Source: Erpobdella octoculata (lineage: Eukaryota > Annelida > Clitellata > Hirudinida > Erpobdellidae). From it: 64,000 nt of DNA. How positions within the stretch are numbered: position 1 is the first letter of the stretch; every line of letters starts with the position of its first letter. Below the pieces are notes generated by a model. That model had not been told where the DNA came from. It made no database searches and saw only the letters and a program-made list of their open reading frames with translations. Made by a program: the position numbers and the translations under genes. This document shows, in pieces, positions 37,601-50,366 of this stretch. Location: contig OZ022242.1 of the NCBI GenBank assembly GCA_963978895.1, forward strand, positions 3,366,745-3,430,744. Direction: 5' to 3'.

Positions 37601-40010
37601 AACCTAAAGAGCGTTCCGCGTTTATATTGTGAGTAGTAGCAGACTGTGTATCTTTGAGCATTTTAGGGTTGGGCTGTGATAGACGTCCTTTAAGATAATT
37701 TTTCAGCTGTCTGTTTAGCACGGTATGAGCAGCACCCAAAAGGATCAAGTGGCAAACAAATTCAAAAACATCTAAAGAAGTTGTCATCACATCCTCCGGT
37801 TTTTCTCTCAGCTCATCGATTCTCTGTATTGTGGCTTTAAAGTTCTGGATTAAACATTTAAAAATAACATCTAAATTTTGTATTCCGAGATTTTGTAATG
37901 GAATGCAGCTAGATTTAAATCAGCGTGCAGTGTTCATCTGGGTTGAGCAATCCTTACTCTTATTGTTTCCAGTCTTGCTTCCCGGTACTCAGCTGTTCAG
38001 ATGAACGGGATTGAGCAATGCTTAATCGATCGTTCTCCAGTCTTATTTTCCTTTGTTCTTCTGAAGTTCGTAATGCCTTTTTCTTTCTTGCTTGGTGCGT
38101 AGTTTGATAACAAGCAATCGGTCACATTATGCAAGACTGTCAAGCAAGTAATGCCTGTTACGCAATTGTAAACAGTGCCTGTTACGCAATTGTAAACAGT
38201 GCCTGTTACACAATTGTAAACAATGTTTGAAATTATGAAAATGAATTCTTATTTTTTAAAATTCATAATAAACATGTATTTGTCATTTTATTTCACATTC
38301 GTTATGTATTACAGATTCACACTGCTTTTTAGAATACGAACTGAAACAAAAAACTGAAAAAATAATAAAAAGTTTATTGTTACTATCATAGTAATTCTGA
38401 AAATTATTATAGAAACTCTTATATGAAAATTATTTCACATTGCATATATTAAAAAATAAAATTTCGTTCAGCTCTTATCTGCTCACAAAGCGAGAAATGG
38501 TTTGATTAAAACTTGTGTCAAAGAAGCCTCCGCTCGAGTCAATCACCTCCAAGAGCTGAAAAATCAGCCGTCCTCGATCAACGGAAATTCCGGTGACGTT
38601 AATTACGAAAATGCCGTTTTCAGTCTCAGAAAAGAACAAAGAACTGTGAGTGGAGATAACTTTAGTTTGATAATTATATATGAATTGTTTTTCCCGGTGA
38701 CCTACAAAATTTAATCATTCAATTTAAAAAATTGTAATTGAATCATCAAAATTGTTAATAAATTAATTAATAAATTTTATATGTTAATAAATTAATTAAT
38801 AAATTTTATATGTTAATAAATTAATTAATAAGTTTTATATGTTAATAAATTAATTAATAAATTTTATATGTTAATAAATTAATTAATTTTATATGTTAAT
38901 AAATTAATTTTTTGGAGTTATTTGTTTCCAGCTACGACAAATTCAACAAGAACTAAGTGTAGAAGAAATTATACAAGACAGAAGTTTTAAAGTTTGTTAA
39001 TTTCATTTTTTAACAGAAATTTTTTTTATTAGGTTTATTATTTTTCATGTAAATTTTATTGGAAATTATATTTTTAAATATTGGTCAGCCATAACTTTAT
39101 TAATTTTTGTTTTGTGTTGCACGATGAAAGGAAATATATTTCCCCCAGTTTAACCCTTTTCAGTGTTTGAATATTTTCCACATGTGGTGTTTTTCCTTCT
39201 ATCATTAAACAATTCAAATTTGTATTCTATCATCCAGAGATCAGGTTATTGCAATAACTGTTTGTGTGTGTGTCTCTCTCTGTATGCAAATCTTGCAAGT
39301 AAAATTTAACCAGCTTTTTGACTAGCTAGGAAGCTGAAACTTTCAGCATAGCTTTATATTGGATGACAATACATGATTCAATTAAAAAAAAAAACAAAAA
39401 TTTATTTGAACATCTTTCATACTTCTAAATCGAGTGTACTGAAAATCAAAGTTTGTGTTGAAAAACTCCTTTATCCTTTACTTGTTAAATTTAAATCCAA
39501 TAAATTTGATTTCTGAAAAAAACTTGTACAAATAAAAAAAATTGTTTACTCTTTATTTGATAACACGTGCTATAAATGTTTACTCTTTATTTGATAACAC
39601 GTCTCAAAAACCAAATTAAAAAATTTCAAACATTCTTACTTATGATTAACTAATCAGATGAAGCATAAAACAACCAATGATGTACAATCAACCCTGTCAA
39701 TGTGCAATGTTAACATATTTTATAAATCTTTCATTTGTATGTTCTTTCATATTGTGGGAAGGTTTCTGCAAATGTTTTATCCAATTTTTCATACGTAGGC
39801 TACCTATACTTACTATACAATATTGTGTATATGTTGCTACATGTTTCTGCAGCTCAGTTACCTAATACTGTTAAATATGTTTGTTGTACTATGTTATTAA
39901 CTATTAATATATATATATATATATATGTGTGTGTGTATTTTATTTTGCAGGCTTATCAGGAGAGGTGTAGGCTTCTGTATACTCCACCTCAACAGGACAC
40001 CAGATCTTGA
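29472..40010 (+). CDS. MIX23: MIX23 (CCDC58) mitochondrial protein
   Basis: MIX23 is a small conserved mitochondrial intermembrane-space protein linked to protein import. Exons: 29472-29537, 30861-30986, 38472-38645, 38932-38991, 39951-40010. All junctions are phase 0 and GT-AG, giving 161 aa (human 144). Exon 1 ends CHDFALFQ (human CEEFAEFQ). Exon 2 has [10 protein letters not shown], then CKHFYEE. Exon 3 starts [16 protein letters not shown]. Exons 3-5 give [24 protein letters not shown] and ERCRLLY, matching the conserved C-terminal helix (human LRKEQ...ELNVEEVVNDRSW...ERCRI). The conserved cysteines (C15, C58, C79, C148) are kept. Intron 2 (7.5 kb) is full of transposon debris. Confidence 0.94.
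29821..30493. repeat. Tandem duplication, about 356-bp period, MIX23 intron 1
   Basis: Unit 1 (29821-30176) and unit 2 (30177-30493, slightly shortened) both begin TCCGAATCGCCACAAATTAA and share most of their length. Each unit also contains two related sub-blocks (TCCGCCCCTTCAAACAAATG about 185 bp apart), so an older duplication sits inside the newer one. Confidence 0.9.
31490..31661. repeat. (TA)n microsatellite, MIX23 intron 2
   Basis: About 170 bp of TATA repeat interrupted by CATTG, TTG and GACATATACATAAACATG spacers. The Tyr/Ile frames come from the repeat. Confidence 0.93.
31668..31823 (+). pseudogene. Possible transposase fragment (DATG motif)
   Basis: A plus-strand open segment reads [10 protein letters not shown], echoing the [10 protein letters not shown] motif of the MULE-like transposase on the other strand at 33.5 kb. 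It may be a remnant of a related element inserted the opposite way. Similarity is limited to a few residues. Confidence 0.3.
31845..34250 (-). pseudogene. Degenerate MULE-like DDE transposase
   Basis: Minus-strand reading pieces lie in transposase order but different frames: 34247-33798, 33725-33369, 32744-32370, 32246-32007 and 31990-31845. Piece 1 has [13 protein letters not shown] followed by a His/Cys cluster like the zinc-binding N-terminus of Mutator-like transposases. Piece 2 has [14 protein letters not shown], the likely first catalytic Asp. Piece 4 has [15 protein letters not shown] and [13 protein letters not shown], the expected second-Asp region. Frameshifts and stops separate the pieces, so it is inactive. 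Family assignment rests on motif resemblance. Confidence 0.6.
34752..36924 (-). pseudogene. Broken hAT (ZBED-like) transposase with one TIR
   Basis: The coding part is 36924-35331 on the minus strand. It starts [20 protein letters not shown] with a BED-type zinc finger (CMKCASNKT...HLKRVHP). It continues through fragments 36752-36228, 36324-36073 and 36039-35620, the last with [13 protein letters not shown]. It ends at 35582-35331 with the hAT dimerisation motif [15 protein letters not shown]. Several frameshifts break it. A hAT-like terminus, CAGGGGTGAGCAAAC, lies at 34752, but no matching inverted end was found to the right. A SINE-like insertion (34891-35290) separates this terminus from the transposase stop. 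Confidence 0.8.
34891..35290 (-). mobile_element. SINE-like element nested in hAT remnant
   Basis: About 400 bp with no coding. On the minus strand it runs from GGGCCGATAGAATAGAACCA through GCGTGTCGTAAAAGGCGAC to a tail AATAAATGATGATGATG. That simple ATG-repeat tail fits a retroposon 3' end. A fragment sharing CCCGARCCACAAAGCA occurs at about 59265. Confidence 0.5.
37230..37910 (-). pseudogene. Degraded transposon-derived coding fragments
   Basis: Two minus-strand open pieces, 37790-37548 and 37458-37255, read like the C-terminus of an invertebrate transposon-encoded protein ([20 protein letters not shown], then [19 protein letters not shown]). I recognise the general layout but cannot name the superfamily with confidence. 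Confidence 0.4.
38754..38910. repeat. 29-bp AT-rich minisatellite, MIX23 intron 3
   Basis: About five copies of a unit starting GTTAATAAATTAATTAATAA and ending ATTTTATAT. The array ends about 20 bp before the exon 4 acceptor region, so copy number could affect splicing spacing. Confidence 0.92.
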
Positions 40011-40112
40011 TAATGAATACAATTGTGATAGCTCTTATATTTAATGAAGTTAATGTTTAGGCATTTTCCACTATAATATAGCTGATGGTGATTTTTATGT
40101 TAAAGAGTCACA

Positions 40113-40118
40113 AATAAA
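40113..40118 (+). promoter_or_regulatory. Candidate poly(A) signal, MIX23
   Basis: AATAAA about 100 nt after the MIX23 stop codon, a sensible 3' UTR length. Confidence 0.55.
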
Positions 40119-40264
40119 TTTTTGTATGTTTTGAACAATTTCATCATGTTTTTGGCCTAATGTCTGATTCATTAAATCTGTTTAATCCATCAAACTGTGC
40201 CAAAAATTTGTTTTCAAATGCTGTAGATGTCTGGTTCTATCATCAATCAGGGTCCTAACTGCCA

Positions 40265-41280
40265 GTGAACAGCAAACCAATGAATGAAAACGGGGGATCT
40301 TCTGGTAGTGATTTGCCTGAGTGTTGTCTGGATGGCAAAGCTGTTGAAAGTCTGGTCACAGAAACGGCTGAGGCAGTGGTGGACACGGTCCTGGACCAGC
40401 GTGTTGCTGGTGAAGAAAATGATGTGGGTTGCTGCGGTGAAACCCAGTTTGAACCGGAGTCCACCAGCTGTGTCTTAGAACATGTGACAGATGACAGCCG
40501 TACAGACTGCACAGATCAGGTGGGGCACAAGAAGAACAAAGAAAGGAGAATTGATCCAGTTTTGTATTGGGGCGTCATCGAAATCAGTGGCGTAACGAAG
40601 GGGGGGCAGGGAGTGGCATCTTCCCCCGGGCGCCAGGCTTTGGGGGCGCCAAAAAGCAAAAAGAAAGACAACAATTTCACTAAAGTTTTGTCATTTTTGA
40701 ACATATTTAAAACATGTAAAATTAACAAATTGTAATTTTGCACTATTTCAAACAAGTGAAATTTTCTTGGGGAGGGGGCTCACCGAGCCCCGGATATAGC
40801 TCGGGCAGCTTCGTTTTCGTCCAATTGGGGTATGACTGGAAGATGGGGGCGAATTTTTTATACCTTTCCACCGGCCCAGATACCCTCGCTACGCCACTGA
40901 TCGAGATGGCCCTGCATTGACGATAATCCTGTGTTTAAAAACTTGAAAAGCGGTAGAAGGTCGGAAACTGACTGTGCCGTACAGTTGCGAGCTCGGTTGC
41001 GTGGAACCGTCGGTGACCTAGTGGGGGCCCGCTGTGATCGACAATAATGTATGAAGAAATTGAGATGTTACGATTTGGCGTCTTATTCGAGCCCACAATG
41101 CCGAATTGAAAAATCCCAGGTTCCAGCGAGACTGGAAGAAACTGTCAAACATTCAACAGAATTGGCCATGTCGTTTGTGAATTGAGGTCAAGGCTGCAAG
41201 TGAAAATGAAGGCTCATTGTATTCATCACTCTGTCCAATATTTCGGTGGTGACAAAGCTCTTCGGGATGAACAGAATTAA
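40265..41280 (+). pseudogene. Unclassified acidic ORF and trailing remnant, split by MITE
   Basis: An open frame starts near 40265/40280 and encodes an acidic, Cys-containing stretch (ECCLDGKAVESLVTETAEAV, later GCCGETQFEPEST and HKKNKERRIDPVLYWG). A MITE interrupts it at 40585. Beyond the MITE, removing the insert gives VIEMALH then a stop. Sequence after 40920 (RSETDCAVQLRARL, GTVGDLVGARCD in frame) also looks like degraded coding, probably from a retroelement. The function is unknown. It lies just after the MIX23 3' UTR on the same strand. Confidence 0.35.
40585..40899. mobile_element. hAT-type MITE with 8-bp target duplication
   Basis: The ends are CAGTGGCGTAACGAAGG and, inverted, CAGTGGCGTAGCGAGGG. 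Flanks are ATCGAAAT (40577-40584) and ATCGAGAT (40900-40907), 7 of 8 identical, as expected for the 8-bp duplication made by hAT transposases. It is 315 bp with no coding capacity. The interior has GC-rich GGGCGCC phrases. Confidence 0.85.
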
Positions 41281-41859
41281 GGAGGGGGTAGCGGAACATT
41301 TTTATCACTGTTTTATTTATCAATTACTTGCATGCCGAATTGACGAAATTAAGAAGTCATTTTAAAGTAGAGAAAAACGTATAAAGGATTCATTTCTTTA
41401 TTTTTTAATAAACTACAAAACCATTCAAAAAATCCCGCATACGATTGGCGATATCGCAACAATGTATATATGTATATATAATTACATTATAATCTATGCT
41501 TCACCTAATTCGAAGTAGAGGCTCTATAAATATAAATGTCCGCAGAGCATTGGCGATATTTTACAAGTTTTTTTTTAATTGTTTTTTTTTGTACAGATAA
41601 ATTCGTTTACTGACTATAATATTAACTGGTTTTTCCAGTTAAAAATACTATATTATTAGTAGATTCGTTGTCAGTTTCTTCGGTTACGTTTGTTTGAGTT
41701 CTGTATCTCGTCCATCTTTGCGAACAATAATGCACAGATGTCGATGCACATACGAAACATTTCTCAAAACATGTTGACTTTAAGAACTTTTCTATTTTTA
41801 CTTGCCGATAGGTAGCCTTTGTGTTCTTGGTAGTCTGTCTACCTCCGTTGTCACCTGCC

Positions 41860-44800
41860 ATGGTAAAAGAAAAACTAAATTCTATTCGCATTTATGATGA
41901 AGACGGATATCGTTTGAGGGCGGCTTGTGTCTGCGTGCGAGATGAGACTGAGCAAGAGGTTTGTCTAGAAAAAAAATCTTGTTTTTATTTCGGTTTTTAA
42001 TCTAAATGATTTTTCCCTACAGGTATTCTCCCAGCAGCACCAGCTGGCAGATTGATTTCTATTTTTATGACAAGTGTTTTTTAATTAATTAATGTTGATA
42101 TTTAATTTTTATTTAAAATAGTCTCATAATTTAATTTGTGAATTATAGATGTAAAAAACTTAAATATGTATTTGCATGCTAAAGATGCTAATCACATTTA
42201 TTCACCAAAGGCACTATTTACACTATTATAAAAGAATTCCACCAATGGTTGTAAAGTAACAATTAATATGTTTAGATCAGTATTTGTGGAAGTGGGCAAC
42301 AACAGTCCTGGGGGCGCTAGTAGCTACGGGGGCATTGAATAAAAATAAGGGGGCAGTAAAAAGATGTGTATAAAGGACCTTTGATTATAAAATTAAAACA
42401 TTAATTATTTTAACCATTGGAACACTTCACTTGACTATACGAATCTGCACGAAAAGTCTTTTCTAAATTTCTGTTTAAAACTTCTAAACTTTTCATTCTC
42501 TAATTTGATAATGGAATTTTCTTTATTTTTAATCAGACAGGTTGAATTTTAAATTCTTTAATTTTCTTCTAGATACTGCTGATTTCTGCTGGTCGAAATA
42601 AGGGTCACTGGATCGTACCCGGTGGGGGAATAGAGCCGAAGGAAGATGCCTGCGTCGCAGCTGTGAGGGAGGTCTATGAAGAAGCTGGTGTGAAAGGTCT
42701 TGTTGGCAGGTGTCTGGGTGTATTCAAGGTAGGCTCATGGGTTGTCTATAGCGTCTTTTATTAAATTAATTGCTATTTGTATATTTATTTATTTTGATAG
42801 GGGCTTTACAATACAAAAATAAAATAGTAAATAAAATAATAAAAATAAAATAGTTTTTACATAAAGCTGTTATGCAATCAATATTTATTTCTGTGCAGTC
42901 GGCATATAGATAACTACTTAGCAGTCCTAGCCTTACAGCTGCTTTGCTTTAGGTAGTTGCCATAATAAGCCAAATTTGTAGGCTTATTAGGCTCCAGATT
43001 TTATCTAGTTAAATTTATATTTATTAAAATCAGTGATATAGTCAAATTTAACGATCTCTCATTGGTAACCTAGTTTTAAAATCGTATCTGATTAGTTATA
43101 TTTTAAGCTGTGATATAAGGTTTAATCTGTACTGTAAAACTTATATTATTTTGGTTTCGTTTTTCTAATTTGCATGCCCAGGTATTAATTGCTATTCCTA
43201 GGTAATTGAGGCAGATAATTGAATTGGTAATAAGTCTGCTTTGTTTAATGGAAGGTGAAGCTGCAGTATAGCATGAGATTGCTTATTTAGACAATCAAAG
43301 AAATTTTATGCTAAGAACAATAAATTCAATGAATTTAATAATAAACAAATTAGTATTATAAAATAATAAAATAAAATATATTTTACAGAGAATTATTGTT
43401 AATTAGATTTCAATTAAAAACCATCTTAAGTTCACCTTTAATATGGCATATCTAACTAATATCCATTCTTTTTCATAGGTAGCAGCGTATTATTAATATT
43501 TTATTTTATGCTTATTTTTATTATTATCTTTATTATTTCATCGCTTCAAACTTTATCAAATGAATGCTAATGTATTTGTGACACAATCCTTGCTTTTTTA
43601 TCTGCACAAAAGAATGGCCTAAAAGTAATAAATGGATTTTTAATGAATCCATTGGATCTTCCAGAAACACAAATAATATCATCAACACTGCAAATTTCTT
43701 GCTTAAATCTGCTTTTCTGATTATCACCAGGCATCTCTAATTGGTTGTAATTTTCTAATTAAAAAATCCAGCTATGATATATATATATATATATATATAT
43801 ATACTACATTCAATAATTTTATTAGGGCATCACAATTCTATGAAACTGTTGTTATTGAATCTACTATTGTCTGTCTTTTTTTCTTTCTTTTTTTGTTGGA
43901 CATAACTCTAGTGAGAACTACTAGCTGGGTTGCCCGGTGTTGCCCCCCCCCCCCCCCCCCCGATTTGTTGTAGCCGATGATGATGTAACGATTCAAATCT
44001 ATTTTCTCAGTTGATGATTAAACTTTTTTAATTAATTCTGAAGAACTCATCTCACTCCCAGAAACCTCATATTTCTGTTGGATGTTTCACTTTTGTTCTA
44101 AACTCTTCATTTGTTAAGCCAGGCATAAAGGATGTATCCGTACACTTACACGTATGGATATACGGACATAGTGTTTTATAGATATGAAAGATGCTAATAA
44201 ATAAAAATTGGTGCAATTATAATTGCTTGTTTCATTATAAATTTGATAAGGGTTAATTTTAGAAATGTAAACAACTGTTTAGTACTGTTTAAGATGTACG
44301 GAGTTCAGACTCTATGCCACCTTGCTAATAAGTTCATAGCCTGTAGCTTGGTTGACCCCAGCAATATAAAGAACAACAATGACTTTTGAAACATGTGCTC
44401 TATTTTCTTTCACTACTTATTTCAGCTCTTTTCTTTTCTTTTTTTTCTCTCTCTCTCTCTCTACCTATATATAAAAATATATGTATCTTCTCTTACATCA
44501 TCATCATCATCTTATGTATGCCCCAGACAAGTGTTTTGTTATGGCTGGTCCATAAAAATCAGACCCCGAAGCACTGATTTCTTTCTGAACTGTCAAACAT
44601 TTCTGATGCATTGGCATGTTAATGGCAGGCAATGCAAGGTATAACAACACAGGATCCTGTTTAGTATATTTAGGTCACAAGTATTGTTGATGTGTGTATG
44701 ATTTGTATTTGTGTGATTTTGAACTTTTAATGTCTGTTTAAAAGTGTTTATGCTATAAATGAAGTGTATCTATGGGATTTTGAATTTGTAATATCTTATT

Positions 44801-47800
44801 AGAAATGTGTATGAGTTATATTTATTTCATTTTGAATTGGTAATGTGTAATTACAAATGTTATCGACAAAAGTTGTATAGATGGCTGTTTTTCTGTGAAT
44901 CCCACAGTTTGTTAACAAGTAAGTTAATAAAATACCGGTTAGCCTAATTAAGGTTAAGAGTTGGTTATGTCAGCTCTTGCCAGTCTGAGAGGTGGGGGAG
45001 AGAGAGAGAAAAAAAAGAAGAGGAGAGATAAAAAAATTTAATAAAAGCAAAAAGTAAACATCTGACCTCTGACCATTAGGATGTTTTCACTTTTCATCAT
45101 TTTAGAGCTTCTACACCGAGTCATATTGTGTGTGCAGGCTCCCCAGTATTGGATGTGAGTGGGTGGCAGCTAGTATGTGTGGGTGTGTGTAGTAAGAGTG
45201 TGGGCGTATGGCTCTTTCAATAACACAATCACAAATGCATTGACAGGTTTGATAGTGTTATATCATAATGTTTAAGACTCAATGACTTCATATCCTGTTT
45301 TCTGTATGACATAACTGCTTCTGTGATTCAAGAGGTAGTTAATGAATCTTATGCATTAATGAGTTGTGGTTAATTTTAGTCAATGTTTTGCCCTGGAGGT
45401 TTAATTATCACCAAACAGGCTGAGCAAAATGTAGGAGGGAGACAGAGAGAGAGAAAGAGAGAGATATGGAGATAGAGAGAGAGAGAGAGATTGTAAAGGT
45501 CACTTTTGTAAGTGGATGAAATAAGGCGTAATGTAAAAGATTTATTTTCTTGTTTTGTTATAAGAAAAGAGAAGAAGAAAAATAATAGTGGTAAAATAGT
45601 TGATGTTGTGATGATATGTTGGTACTGTGTTGTATTGTATTGTTTTGTTTTTCTCCGGCAGATGTAAGTAAAGTAAAACAAGTCTCGCTTTCTCTTTTTG
45701 TTTTATCTTCTATTTTTGGTTTCGTAAAAAATTACCGAAAAAACTTTCTGAACATAAAAAATATAAAACTGTACAGGAGGAGTCTGTTGTTGTTTAGGTG
45801 GTGGTTATTCTGTGGGACCACCGTCATCATTATCACCTTATTTCATGTCCATGGTCTGGTTATGTTAATCAGGTGCTATATTATATACTGATACTGATCA
45901 CTGATACTTGATACTTGATACTTTACCTGTATTATATTTCTTTCACCCTTTTCTTTTTTTTATTTCTCGCACTCTTTCTGTTAGTGTGTGTGTGTTTTTG
46001 TGTGAGTGTGATTGTGTGCGTGTAAGTGTGAGTGTGTGTGATAAATTTTGATTAGGTACTGAATGCCTGATTAGTAGTGATTAGTAAGAAGTTAAGTGTA
46101 CCTTAATAGGCCCGCTTCCACCCTGTCACTAACTAATATCATATAATTGACATCTACTTGAATGTTCTTTCTGCATTTTTATTTAGTGCTTATTATTTGC
46201 ATTTAGTTTGTAGATGCCTGCTTCTCGGGCCTAAGGATTCACGGGCCATTTACGCCACTCACAAGAGTTAAACAATTAAATTTCTTCAACTTCGTTTTCT
46301 AAAGTTTCTTTTGTTAGTCCAATTTTAAGCACCTGGATCTTATGTCTATTCTACTTTCTCTAACTCTTCTCTTGAGTCTGTTCTTAACAAAATAGCTGCC
46401 TGCCTTCAATCTATTATATCCTGGAGTTCTTCTATGTGTCTTAAACTTAATCCTGACAAGTTTGAACTAATCTATTTCAACAAGTCCTCTAAATCCCTAA
46501 ATCCTCTTCCTTTGGTTTTGCCACCACCATCTTCTCTTTCCATTTCTCCTTCTCCCTTGATTCGTAGCTTAGGTTTTCTCTTTGACTCTAACTTGTCGCT
46601 AACCCCCCCAAATTACTTCTGTTACTAAATCCTGCTACTTTCATCTTCGCCGTATTAAGCAGCTTCGTCCACTTCTGGATGATCCTTCGCTGCAACTTCT
46701 AGTCTCTTCTCTTGTCCTGTCTCGAATTGACTACTGCAATTCTCTATACTATGGTCTTCCTGACACTACCCTCTATCCTCTCTCTAAAGCCTTCAACTCG
46801 GCTGCTCGCTTAGTTTCTCGCACCTCCTACTCCTCTCACATCTCTCCATCTCTTGTTCTTCTCCATTGGCTTCCTCTCAGATATAGGGTGATTTTTAAAA
46901 TCTGTTTAATAATGTACAAAATAAAAAATTGCCTTTCTCCTCTCTACTTAACTAATTTAATACATATCCCTCCTAAGTCTGGTCTTCGTTCTTCTTTTTT
47001 TTTTCATTTCATTTATTGAGCACCAACATAAGTATTAAACGTAAACAAAAGAAAATAACCAAAACGACAAGAAAAAATATAGAACCAAAATTTCAAAAAA
47101 AGAAAAAAAATCGATTGGTTGAGAAAGAAATAAGGTGCCCAAAAGGATCGTCCGAAGGGAATTACTTCCCGCTTAATGGACAACCTTTACAAAAAGAACC
47201 AAATGAGCTGGTTGAGTTAAGACATTTCAAATAGTAGTTCAATAAACTTATCAAGGAAGAGACTGAAATTGGTATGCTAAGGTAATAGGTATTGAGTAGT
47301 TATGAGTGAGACAATAATATGTAAGATTTCAGAGCTTGCTTAAATAGCGAAATACGTTTCAAGGAGGAGACAGATATTGGAATGATTGAATAAATACGAG
47401 GGCCAGAGCATTTAATAGAGAATGTTTTAAGAGTTGTCCGAGCAAAATCCGTTCGAAAACAGCGACCGGGGCGCAGATCATAGGAATGAACATCAGATAA
47501 TTTTACAAACATGTTATCGAATGATGAGGGTAATATAAAATTATCATATTTATACATGAAAATGCCAGTTTGGAAGAAATTAATCTGATAAATATTAAGA
47601 ATGTTGTTGTTAGCCATTTGAATTTTACAAGACGATGTGGGAGGCATGTGAAAAATAATTCGAATAATTCGCTTTTGCAAAATATGAAGAGGCTTTAAAC
47701 GAGTTGAATAATTTGAGGCCCAGACAATATTGCAGTATGATAAGTACGGAAACATAAGTGCATAGTATAACATCATAGAAATATTGGCATCAACGAACTG

Positions 47801-50328
47801 ATGTATACGAGATAGCACTCCACAATTTTTTGCAACCTTAGATGTAACATGTTCAATGTGAGTTTTTAATGTAAGGTGTTCATCAAGCAACACGCCCAAG
47901 AACTTGCAATAAGGAACCCGCAAAATTGGTATATCATCAATCTTCAGCTGACAATTACAGAAAGTATTTTTGTTTATATGGTGAAATAAAATGTAATTCG
48001 TTTTGCTAACATTTAAGGAAAGTCTACTAGCAGAGAACCATTTAGAAACAGAAAGTAATTCACTGTTGGTATCGTAATATAAATTTTCTAAGTTATCGCC
48101 AGTCGCAAAGAGGTTAGTATCGTCCGCAAACAAAACAAATTCAAGGCGATCTGAAACTGAGCATAGGTCGTTGATATAGATGAGAAATAGAAGCGGTCCC
48201 AGCACCGACCCTTGAGGCACCCCACAAGTTACCTGCTTCATCGAAGAGATAGAGTTGCTGTACTGGACGCATTGTGATCTACAGCTAAGATAGATTCGTT
48301 CTTCTTCTCGTAATCACTCTCGCATCTTCACTATTAAGCATTCTTTTGCTAAACGCTCTTTCTCCTACTCTGGTCCCTATCTCTGGAACTCTCTTCCTTC
48401 TTCTCTTACTAACTCTACTTCTCTCACAGTTTTCCATCGTGGACTTAAAACATATCTGTTTAATAAGTTCACAACCGAGCGCTATTGAACACTGCGGAAA
48501 TAGCCCTATATAAATAAATGATTGATTGATTGATTGATTGATTATCAACTTTTTCCAAAATCTCCTGGATGGAGCATGTTCTTTATTATTCCATAAATCA
48601 GCTAAATTTCTTTGTGGTCCAAAAACTGTTATAAAGCACACAATCTGTATTAAATTGTATATCAATTTATAAAAAAAAAGACCTTATATAATTATATAAG
48701 TTGTTTTTGGTAAGTCTATCCTAACATGTCATCACCAGTGTATATATCTATGTATGTATGTATGTATGTATGTATGTATGTATGTATGTATGTATGTATG
48801 TATGTATGCCTTTCCATTCCTTGCATAATCTTCATCGGCTACTTTCAATTTATTTTCAATTTATCGGCTTATTTAGATATCTTTTAAAAGATAAATTAAT
48901 CGATTGCTTTTGCTTTTAACCGGTGATGATGATGATGATGTCCTTCAGATGAACTTGGAATTGTAGCGTTGTCATTCTGTTACACATCATTATCATTATC
49001 ATCACTGTATTTGAGTGTTTTAGGTAATTTATTGTTAAATAATTAATATAATTATCCTTATATCCTGATTTTTTTATTGCAAGTTGTTTAGTTTAGGTCA
49101 CGGTTGACATCTCTAAACAACATTCTGTTACATCTAATCAGCTCCAATGTAATTGTGATACTGATAAAAGTAGCTAATATAAGTATTATTATCATTATTA
49201 TTTTTATTATGGTGTAATGGTTCAGCAAAATGAAGTCGATGACAAATAATAGTGGAAGGGTTGACTAATGAACTGAATCTCTCACAAAATAGATTAAGAT
49301 ACATACAGTGATAGGCCTGTAATTGTTAATGTGTGAAAATGTGCCACTAAAATGTGTTAATTTTTTATTCATAAATATTTCTTGTTGCATTTGTTTTGTC
49401 TGGTGGCTCGTGATGTACAATGTATGTACATAGATGAAAGCTGGAAATGTACCTGTGTCTTAATATCAGTAAGAATAAATTTCTACATAATAATAATAAT
49501 TTATTTCATGGATGATTCCAAAATGCCTTCTTCTGCCAGTCATCAACTTCTATCATCAGGCAGATGATAGAAAGACTATTTTCAAAGCTTTAGAGTCAGC
49601 TTATTTAGTCACTGCTGCTACTACTACTAGTAATGGCATGGCTTTGAGTCACTAATGTATAATTGAAAATAGTGATGGTTGAGTGATGTAACTAATGATA
49701 CAAATACCTCAACTAGATGGAAACTTTGTACATTGTTGAGGTTTTTGTATCATAGTTTTCTGTTGTTGCTCTAGTTCTTTTTAAGTTTTTATTTCAAGTA
49801 TGTATCATACAATGAAGTTATTTCAAAATATGTAATGAGTTCTATTGATTTATTGGATTGATATATCTTATTTATAGATTTTATTATCTTAAAATTAACT
49901 TAATGTAAACAGTCTCGAGGAAATATAGAAAAGTTTTCTTGAACTGCACCCGGATGTTTATAGGATTATTTTTTTCACATTGTTTATAAAATAATATATC
50001 TTTTAATATTTCAAATGCTAGAGAAGATAATGACTCTGAAATCTTGACAAAATCTTTTGAAAGTATAAATATTTCCTGCCAAACTGAACTGGCTGACCAG
50101 ATGAATGTTGCAGGAAGTTTTTGAATGTAAACATAACTTTTTAACAATAGAATAAGTGAAATAATAGAATGCTCTTGTGTCAGCTTTTTTCTCCTTAATA
50201 ATCAGTTATTCTTTGGATTTTATGCCATCATCATCATTATGGCAATTATACAAGATCTGACATGATCACTGAGCAGTGTACATAAGCAATGCGTTTGTTG
50301 TCTCTTAATTTTTCGGGTCATCGAAATG

Positions 50329-50366
<38 letters not shown>

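Noticed and set aside
48285..48665. 126-residue minus-strand open frame (also 55770-55952)
   Set aside because: It is antisense to the L2/CR1-type LINE 3' end and its GATT tail, not a gene.
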